5,148 bases of DNA, from contig CAMNIH010000125.1 of assembly GCA_946540365.1 (NCBI GenBank), positions 1 to 5,148 on the forward strand, read 5' to 3'. Under the pieces are notes generated by a model. That model worked only from the letters and a program-made list of their open reading frames with translations. It was not told the DNA's origin and did no database searches. The DNA is from an uncultured Bacteroidales bacterium (GTDB lineage Bacteria > Bacteroidota > Bacteroidia > Bacteroidales > P3). The first letter of the stretch is position 1, and the number at the start of each line of letters is the position of its first letter. Positions 1 to 5,148 of this stretch are shown piece after piece. The translations under genes and the position numbers were made by a program.

Positions 1-117
1 AAGTTGTCGTGCTTCTGCAGATCCTCGAGCATCTTCTTCTCATCTTTGTTGGGTCCCCAAGAGCCTCAACAAAGATGAGAAGAAGATGCTCGAGGATCTG
101 CAGAAGCACGACAACTT
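1..117. repeat. 51-bp perfect inverted repeat (foldback) at the window edge
   Basis: Bases 1-51 are the exact reverse complement of bases 67-117, with a 15-nt loop at 52-66. The right arm is in frame with the dnaJ 3' end and reads as a plausible DnaJ C-terminal segment. The left arm, read in the same frame, is open but gives a Ser/Ala/Cys-rich stretch with no DnaJ character. A coding gene would not normally contain a 51-bp perfect hairpin, and this one starts exactly at the first base. The likeliest explanation is a foldback chimera from library preparation, amplification or assembly at a contig end, not a biological repeat. A real rearrangement breakpoint is possible but less likely. Confidence 0.93.
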
Positions 118-184
118 CAAACCCAACCCGACCAAGCAGGAGCGTGGTTTCTTCGACAAGATGAAAGAGATGTTCAACGGATGA
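50..184 (+). CDS. dnaJ: Chaperone protein DnaJ, C-terminal end only (partial)
   Basis: This is the last 44 codons of a DnaJ (Hsp40), the co-chaperone that delivers unfolded clients to DnaK and stimulates its ATPase in the cytoplasm. The readable part begins WVPKSLNKDEKK and ends with FKPNPTKQERGFFDKMKEMF. This matches the charged C-terminal tail of Bacteroidota DnaJ, in which a Trp-x-Pro strand end is followed by a Lys/Glu-rich helix, a short FKPNP turn and a GFFDK helix. The J domain, Gly/Phe region and zinc-finger repeats are absent because the gene is cut at the left. The true sequence becomes believable at about base 50; everything to the left belongs to the foldback arm and should not be translated as DnaJ. 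The TGA stop (182-184) overlaps the next start codon. The identification rests on a short tail, supported by its fit to the family and by the open frame. Confidence 0.82.
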   Translation, partial: WVPKSLNKDEKKMLEDLQKHDNFKPNPTKQERGFFDKMKEMFNG

Positions 185-1461
185 CCGAGTCCTTCCTGCA
201 CTATGTCTGGCGGTACCAGTTGCTCAACCGCGGGCTGACCACTACGGATGGTCAGCCTGTTGTGGTTTTGCGTGCAGGAGATCACAATCACGATGCCGGC
301 CCCGATTTCTTCAACGCCCGTCTGAAGATCGGCGATGTGGAATGGGTCGGCAATGTGGAGGTTCATATCCATGCATCCGACTGGAACGCCCATCGCCACC
401 AGACCGACGCTGCATACAATAACGTGATCCTCCATGTCGTATACGAGCTCGACGCCCCCATCCAGATGCAGAATGGCAAGACCCCGCCGACGGTCGAGTT
501 GCGCCAGTGGCTGCACCCGTCGCTCCTGCAGAGGTACGATGCCCTGATGGAACCTGTGCCGGCCGGCACTATCCCCTGTGCCCGCAGGGTGGGGGAGGTG
601 CCCGGCTTCTTGCTCTCGACCTTCATGGAACGGCTGACGGTGGAGCGCATCGAGTCGAAGTCGGAGGTGGTGCGCCGCATGCTCGACGAAAGCCGGGGCA
701 GCTGGGAGCAGACGTGCTACTGGCTGATGGCCCGTTATTTCGGCGGCAAGGTCAACGGTTTGGCCTTCGAACTCTTGGCCAAGGCGACCGACCAGCGGCT
801 GCTGGCCCGCTGGCGCGACGACAGGTCACGGCTGGAAGCCCTCCTGATGGGTCAGGCCGGTCTGCTCGACGGCTACTTCGAAGACGACTATCCACGCCGC
901 TTGCAGGCCGACTATGAAGCCCTGAAGACCGGTGTGGGACTGAGGCCTATGGGGGGACACCTATGGAAGTTCTACAGGCTCAGGCCCTCTGCCTTCCCCA
1001 CCATCCGCATCAGCCAGTTCGCCGACCTCATGGCGCAGACCAAGAACATGTTCTCCACCCTGCTCGACATTGTCGACGTCAAAGAGATGGAGCGTCTCTT
1101 CAACCGGCAGGCGTCAGCCTATTGGGACAATCATTATCAGTACGATGTGTCGACCGAAAAGGCATCGGTGAAACACGTGGGCACTATGCAGGCCGACCTG
1201 CTGGTGATCAACGCCTGGGTTCCGCTGCTGTTCACCTATGGCGCCGTCCACGGCCAGCAGCAGCGCAAGGATCAGGCATTGAACCTCCTGTCGCAGATCG
1301 CCGCCGAGAACAACCAGGTGGTCCGCCGCTGGCAGCAGGTCGGAATCCATCCAGCCTCGGCCGCCGAAAGCCAGGCTCTGCTTCAACTCACAGACAACTA
1401 TTGTAACAACCGCCGGTGCCTGGAATGCCGCATCGGCTATCATGTTTTGAAACATCAATGA
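181..1461 (+). CDS. DUF2851 family protein of unknown function
   Basis: This 426-residue protein belongs to the DUF2851 family, which is common in Bacteroidota and has no established function that I know of. The conserved N-terminal block is visible: SFLHYVWRYQLL (4-15), GDHNHDAGPDFFNA (33-46), WVGNVEVHIHASDW (55-68), HRH (71-73) and NVILHVV (81-87). The middle is helical and variable. The C-terminal part has YWDNHYQYD, then GTMQADLLVINAWVPLLFTYG, and it ends in a small Cys cluster (C408, C413, C416) followed by RIGYHVLK, which could bind a metal. I see no signal peptide or membrane segment, so it is probably cytoplasmic. An Asp in GPDF (D42) followed by a Glu in VEVH (E60) loosely recalls a PD-(D/E)XK nuclease core with His in place of Lys; this is inference only. 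The start is fixed by an ATGA overlap with the dnaJ stop, and there is no Shine-Dalgarno sequence. The gene appears intact and its stop overlaps the murF-alr start. Confidence 0.88.
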   Translation: MTESFLHYVWRYQLLNRGLTTTDGQPVVVLRAGDHNHDAGPDFFNARLKIGDVEWVGNVEVHIHASDWNAHRHQTDAAYNNVILHVVYELDAPIQMQNGKTPPTVELRQWLHPSLLQRYDALMEPVPAGTIPCARRVGEVPGFLLSTFMERLTVERIESKSEVVRRMLDESRGSWEQTCYWLMARYFGGKVNGLAFELLAKATDQRLLARWRDDRSRLEALLMGQAGLLDGYFEDDYPRRLQADYEALKTGVGLRPMGGHLWKFYRLRPSAFPTIRISQFADLMAQTKNMFSTLLDIVDVKEMERLFNRQASAYWDNHYQYDVSTEKASVKHVGTMQADLLVINAWVPLLFTYGAVHGQQQRKDQALNLLSQIAAENNQVVRRWQQVGIHPASAAESQALLQLTDNYCNNRRCLECRIGYHVLKHQ

Positions 1462-3917
1462 AAACCAGTGAAATAACATCTGTCCTCAAGTGTGTCGATT
1501 GCCGTGTGGCCGACACCGAGGCATCGATCAACCAGCTGCTGACCGACAGCCGTCGGCTGGGCGAGGCAGCCGATACCCTTTTTTTTGCCATCCCCACCAA
1601 GCGCAACAGCGGTTGCCGCTATATCGAGGATCTTTACGCGGCGGGTGTCCGCTCGTTCGTGGTGCCGGCCGATTGCACGGTCGGCCACGACGACATCAAC
1701 CTCTGGCGTGTCGAGAATGTGGTGACCGCCCTTCAGCAGCTGGCCGCCTACCGCCGCCGGCAATGTAACATACCGGTGGTGGGCATCACCGGCAGCAACG
1801 GCAAGACCGTCGTCAAGGACTGGCTCGTCCAGCTCCTGAGCGTCGACCGGCGGGTGGTGGCCAACCCCAAGAGCTACAACTCGCAGATCGGCGTCCCCCT
1901 CTCCGTCTGGCAGATGGGGCCGGAGCACGACCTGGCGGTGTTCGAAGCCGGCATATCGGAGGCTGGCGAGATGAGCGCCTTGCGCAACGTCATCAACCCC
2001 ACGATTGGCATCTTCACCAATATCGGTCAGGCCCACGACGAGAATTTCCTCACCCGTGGTCAGAAGATCGCCGAGAAGCTGCAGCTCTTCACCCATTGCG
2101 AGGTGCTGATCTACTGTGCCGATCACAAAGACATCCACTCGATGGTGGCCGACATCGAGAGCTTCCGCCACCTGCGTCGCTACACGTGGGGCACATCGTC
2201 CGACTGCGATCTGCAGCTGCTCGCCTCTTCGGTCGACGACAACCGCACCACCCTCAGTCTCTGCGCCGACAAACCCTTCGAGGTGACCATCCCCTTCGTC
2301 GATCGGGCTTCGCAGCAGAATGTGATGCACTGCATCGCCCTGATGCTCTATCTGGGCTATCAGCCCGAGGTCATCGCTGAGCGCTGTGCCAACCTGATGC
2401 CGGTCGAGATGCGCTTGGAGCTGAATGAGGGCATGGGTAACTGTCTGTTGATCAACGACAGCTACTCGCTCGACCTGAACTCGCTGACCATCGCCCTCGA
2501 CTATCTGTCCCACCAGCAGCAGCATTTCCGCCGCACCTTGATCATGAGTGACATCCTGCAGGCCGGTATCGAGGATCGCGAGCTCTATTCCCAGGTGGCG
2601 CAGCTGCTTGTCCAGCGCGGCATCCAGCGCCTGGTTGGCATCGGACCGGCCTTGACGCGCTGCAAGGATGTGTTCTCCGACCTGGAGTGTGTGTTCTATC
2701 CCTCGACCGATGAGTTTATGGCCCAGCACGACATGACCTCGTTCCGCAACGAGACCATCCTGCTCAAGGGGGCCCGCACCTTCGGCTTCGAGCGTATCGC
2801 CAAGCTGCTGCAGCGCAAGACCCACGAGACGGTCATGGAAGTCAATCTGGATGCCCTGATACACAACCTCAACTATTTCCGTTCCCACCTGCGGCCCGCC
2901 ACCCGCCTGATGGCCATGGTCAAGGCCTCGTCCTACGGGGCTGGCACGGTCGAGGTGGCCAGCGCCTTGCAGTTCAACCATGTCGACTACCTGACCGTGG
3001 CCTATGTGGACGAAGGGGTCGACCTGCGCCGCAACGGCATCACCCTGCCCATCATGGTGATGAACCCCGAGGAGGCCGGCTTCGACGATATTATCCGCTA
3101 CCGCCTCGAACCCGATATCTACAGTTTCCGCATCCTCAACCTCTTCGCCGACCACCTGAAGGCCCTCAACATCAGCGATGTGATGCCCTATCCCATCCAT
3201 ATCGAGTTCGATACCGGCATGCACCGTCTTGGCTTCTCCGGTGCCGATGCGCCTGCCCTCCTGCAGCGTCTCGACGAGCTGAAGCCCCTGCTCGAGGTCA
3301 AGAGCGTCTTCTCGCATCTGGCCTGCAGCGAGGACCCCGCCATGGACGACTTCACCCGCCGCCAGATCGAACGCCTCCAGCAGTGGAGCCAGCATTTCCC
3401 GGGCATCAAACATATCCTCAATTCGAGCGGCATCACCCGCTTCCCCGAGGCGCAGATGGACATGGTGCGTCTCGGAATCGGCCTCTACGGTGTGGCCCCC
3501 GAAGCCGAGGTGCAGAGCCAGCTGCACCAGGTCAGCCGCCTGGTGAGCCGCATCTCGCAGATCAAGGACATCCCCACCGGCGACACGGTGGGCTACAACT
3601 GCCGTTGGCGTGCCGAACGCCCGTCGCGCATCGCCATCCTCACCATCGGTTATGCCGATGGCCTGCACCGCGGGCTCGGCAATGGCCATGGACGGGTGTC
3701 GGTCTGCGGCCACGAGGCGCCCATCATCGGCAGTATATGCATGGACATGTGTTTCGTCGACGTCACCGACGTCCCCTGCCACGAGGGCGACCGCGCCGTC
3801 ATCTTCGGCGACGGCGACCTGCTGCAGCGCAACGCCGCCGCCGCAGGCACCATCCCCTACGAGCTGCTCACGGCTGTGGCCCCGCGCGTCAAGCGCGTCT
3901 ACTACCACGAGGAATGA
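1458..3917 (+). CDS. murF-alr: Bifunctional UDP-MurNAc-tripeptide:D-Ala-D-Ala ligase / alanine racemase (MurF-Alr fusion)
   Basis: This 819-residue fusion carries two cytoplasmic steps of peptidoglycan precursor synthesis. Residues 1 to about 455 are MurF, the ATP-dependent ligase that adds D-Ala-D-Ala to UDP-MurNAc-tripeptide. They show a TDSR motif (29-32), the P-loop GITGSNGKT (109-117, K116), a likely metal-binding Glu in FEAGISEAGEM (E163), GQAH (H193), NDSY (333-336) and LKGAR (436-440). Residues from about 460 are a PLP-dependent alanine racemase, interconverting L- and D-alanine. They show the Schiff-base lysine in MAMVKASSYGAG (K489), GMHRLGF (R590), RLGIGLYG, the catalytic tyrosine in VGYNCRW (Y713) and the MD pair in ICMDM (762-763). 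Both halves are near the usual length for the separate enzymes and keep their key residues, so both are probably active. I chose ATG 1458 because it overlaps the preceding stop as ATGA; an in-frame ATG at 1416 would add 14 residues lying inside the DUF2851 gene. This fusion is known in Bacteroidota. Confidence 0.96.
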   Translation: MKTSEITSVLKCVDCRVADTEASINQLLTDSRRLGEAADTLFFAIPTKRNSGCRYIEDLYAAGVRSFVVPADCTVGHDDINLWRVENVVTALQQLAAYRRRQCNIPVVGITGSNGKTVVKDWLVQLLSVDRRVVANPKSYNSQIGVPLSVWQMGPEHDLAVFEAGISEAGEMSALRNVINPTIGIFTNIGQAHDENFLTRGQKIAEKLQLFTHCEVLIYCADHKDIHSMVADIESFRHLRRYTWGTSSDCDLQLLASSVDDNRTTLSLCADKPFEVTIPFVDRASQQNVMHCIALMLYLGYQPEVIAERCANLMPVEMRLELNEGMGNCLLINDSYSLDLNSLTIALDYLSHQQQHFRRTLIMSDILQAGIEDRELYSQVAQLLVQRGIQRLVGIGPALTRCKDVFSDLECVFYPSTDEFMAQHDMTSFRNETILLKGARTFGFERIAKLLQRKTHETVMEVNLDALIHNLNYFRSHLRPATRLMAMVKASSYGAGTVEVASALQFNHVDYLTVAYVDEGVDLRRNGITLPIMVMNPEEAGFDDIIRYRLEPDIYSFRILNLFADHLKALNISDVMPYPIHIEFDTGMHRLGFSGADAPALLQRLDELKPLLEVKSVFSHLACSEDPAMDDFTRRQIERLQQWSQHFPGIKHILNSSGITRFPEAQMDMVRLGIGLYGVAPEAEVQSQLHQVSRLVSRISQIKDIPTGDTVGYNCRWRAERPSRIAILTIGYADGLHRGLGNGHGRVSVCGHEAPIIGSICMDMCFVDVTDVPCHEGDRAVIFGDGDLLQRNAAAAGTIPYELLTAVAPRVKRVYYHEE

Positions 3918-3983
3918 AACAAAAAGGTACGACTTTACGTTTAATATAGTCTATTGAGTAATAGCGCAAAGAAACAACAATTG
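3918..3983 (+). promoter_or_regulatory. AT-rich intergenic gap upstream of lon, possible promoter
   Basis: This is the only non-coding gap between genes in the window, 66 bases long. It is clearly richer in A and T than the flanking genes, including a TTTAATATAG stretch at 3940-3949. I find no clean match to the Bacteroidota promoter pattern (TTTG near -33 and TAnnTTTG near -7), no CIRCE-like inverted repeat and no convincing terminator. The bases just before the lon start (about 3968-3980) are A-rich, without a Shine-Dalgarno sequence, as is usual for this phylum. A promoter for lon is plausible from position and composition, but is not proven by a motif. Confidence 0.35.
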
Positions 3984-5148
3984 ATGAAGAACTTCGAAGA
4001 ATTGGGCGAGATGCTGGCCAAAGGCATGAACATCAAGGCCAACATCATCCCAGTGATAGATACCGACAGCGAGGACATCCTGCTGCACGATGAAGGGATC
4101 GAAGAGGCCATGCCGGTCCTTCCGTTGATGGACCAGGTGCTCCTGCCTGGCGTGCTGATCCCCATCGCGGCACGCCGCGACAAGTCGCGCCGGCTCCTGA
4201 ACGATATCAAGACCCCCAACCAGCATATCCTTGTCTTCCCGCAACGCGACGTCAACGACGACCCCGACGAGCACGACCTCTACCCCGTGGGCGTTGTCGC
4301 CAAGGTGCTCAAAGTGTTCGATTTCCATGACGATACCACCGTGGCCATCCTCCAGGGCGTCGTCCGTTGCCACTCGCTGATGGTCGCCCGCCACACGCCC
4401 TACATGATGGGCTCAGTGACCCTCGCCCCCGAGTCGACCGACGGCATGGACACCACCGCCTTCCGCCGCCGCATGAAGCTGCTCCGCAAGAACTACAGCG
4501 AGATCATGCGCGCCCGCTTGCAGGACGAAGAGCTCTCCACGATGCTCAACGGCATCGGCAGCGACAAGATCTTCATCAACTTCGCCTCCACCCATATCGA
4601 CGTCGAGTGCGATATGAAGTACGAGCTGCTCGCCTGCGATAACTACCCCGCCCGTGTCGAGAAGCTGCTCGAACACCTCGGCACCCTCAAAGGGCTCGAC
4701 GAGCTGCGCCGCGAGATCGACAACAAGACCCAGGAGGTCATCGGACGCCAGCAGCGCGAGTACTACCTGCGCCACCAGATGGATGTCATTCAGGAGGAGC
4801 TGGGCGAAGGCGGCACCAACCCCTGGACCGAGAACGACGTCGAAGCCCTCCGCAAGCGCGCCGCCGACAAGCAGTGGCCCAAGGCCGTCTCCGAGGTCTT
4901 CGAGAAGGAACTCCTCAAGTTCTCCCGCATCCAACCCCTCTCGCCCGACTACGCCGTGCAGCAGACCTACCTCGAGACGCTCCTCGACATCCCGTGGGAG
5001 CCCACCGCGCAGAACCACTACGACATCCCCGAGGCCCGTCGCGTGATGGACCGCGACCACTACGGCATGGAGAAGGTCAAGGAGCGCATCATCGAATACC
5101 TGGCCGTCATCAAGCGCCAGTCCGACCGCGACGTGCGCGCCAAGGCCC
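3984..5148 (+). CDS. lon: ATP-dependent protease Lon, N-terminal part (runs off the window)
   Basis: These 388 codons begin a Lon protease, the cytoplasmic ATP-dependent serine protease that degrades misfolded and selected regulatory proteins. An acidic leader (residues 1-43) precedes the Lon N-terminal substrate-binding domain, which opens with LPLMDQVLLPGVLIPI (46-61) and includes DLYPVGVVAKVLKV and AILQGVVR. The helical linker is recognisable from EYYLRHQMDVIQEELGEGG (259-277), SPDYAVQQTYLETLLDIPW (ending at W338) and DHYGMEKVKERIIEYLAV (358-375). The window ends in ...RAKA plus one base, immediately before the expected Walker A P-loop, so the ATPase core and the Ser-Lys protease domain lie to the right. 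ATG 3984 is the first ATG in frame; the frame is open back to 3945, and TTG 3981 is a weaker alternative. The first conserved block has Met-Asp where many Lon proteins have Arg-Asn. No frameshift or premature stop is visible. Confidence 0.95.
   Translation, partial: MKNFEELGEMLAKGMNIKANIIPVIDTDSEDILLHDEGIEEAMPVLPLMDQVLLPGVLIPIAARRDKSRRLLNDIKTPNQHILVFPQRDVNDDPDEHDLYPVGVVAKVLKVFDFHDDTTVAILQGVVRCHSLMVARHTPYMMGSVTLAPESTDGMDTTAFRRRMKLLRKNYSEIMRARLQDEELSTMLNGIGSDKIFINFASTHIDVECDMKYELLACDNYPARVEKLLEHLGTLKGLDELRREIDNKTQEVIGRQQREYYLRHQMDVIQEELGEGGTNPWTENDVEALRKRAADKQWPKAVSEVFEKELLKFSRIQPLSPDYAVQQTYLETLLDIPWEPTAQNHYDIPEARRVMDRDHYGMEKVKERIIEYLAVIKRQSDRDVRAKA

Noticed and set aside
1416..1457. An upstream ATG that would extend MurF-Alr by 14 residues.
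   Set aside because: The extra residues lie inside the conserved Cys-rich C-terminus of the DUF2851 gene. ATG 1458, in an ATGA overlap with that gene's stop, repeats the arrangement at 181-184 and gives a normal MurF N-terminus.
1455..3908. An 817-codon open frame on the minus strand covering nearly all of murF-alr.
   Set aside because: It is in codon register with the sense gene, so it stays open simply because murF-alr uses no TTA, CTA or TCA codons in this span, as expected from its G/C-ending codon preference. Its translation is a Val/Asp/His/Gln/Gly-rich shadow with no recognisable domain, while the sense frame has all MurF and Alr motifs.
3934..3962. A Bacteroidota-type promoter (TTTG / TAnnTTTG) before lon.
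   Set aside because: Only partial matches exist (TTTA at 3934 or 3940, TA-rich sequence at 3945-3955) and the spacing and the TTTG element do not fit, so no specific -33/-7 pair is annotated.
3951..3964. A small hairpin (CTATT-GAGT-AATAG) between murF-alr and lon as a possible terminator.
   Set aside because: The stem is only five base pairs, mostly A-T, and is not followed by a run of T. It is too weak to call a terminator.
4413..5060. A 215-codon open frame on the minus strand and a 130-codon + strand frame (4654-5046) within the lon region.
   Set aside because: Both overlap the clear Lon reading frame. Their translations are low-complexity (Ser/Arg/Pro/Thr-rich or Val/Leu/Gly-rich) shadows of GC-rich coding sequence.

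Overview
The window carries four protein genes, all on the + strand, in the order dnaJ (3' end only), a DUF2851-family gene, a murF-alr fusion, and lon (5' part only). The organism is most likely a member of the Bacteroidota, probably the Bacteroidales. Three things point that way: the MurF-alanine racemase fusion, the DUF2851 family (characteristic of this phylum), and the absence of Shine-Dalgarno sequences. G and C are favoured at third codon positions, so this is a fairly GC-rich member, roughly 60% GC judged by eye. I cannot name a genus.

Layout. Bases 1-117 form a near-perfect foldback: a 51-bp inverted repeat with a 15-nt loop. Its right arm is genuine dnaJ coding sequence, while its left arm is just the reverse complement of that sequence. 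It is most likely a chimeric or assembly artefact at a contig end. From about base 50 to 184 the true 3' end of dnaJ is readable. Its stop codon overlaps the start of the DUF2851 gene (181-1461) in an ATGA. That gene's stop overlaps the best start of murF-alr (1458-3917) in a second ATGA. After a short AT-rich gap of 66 bases, lon starts at 3984 and runs off the right edge just before its Walker A motif would be expected.

How the genes fit together. dnaJ, the DUF2851 gene and murF-alr look like one translationally coupled operon, joining a chaperone cofactor, a protein of unknown function and a two-domain peptidoglycan enzyme. That enzyme makes D-alanine precursor (racemase half) and adds D-Ala-D-Ala to the UDP-MurNAc-tripeptide (ligase half). 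lon may be read through from this operon or have its own promoter in the gap. With dnaJ at one end and lon at the other, protein quality-control genes flank the cell-wall gene.

I see no tRNA, rRNA, CRISPR array, insertion sequence or phage gene, and no clearly new system. The least understood item is the DUF2851 protein.
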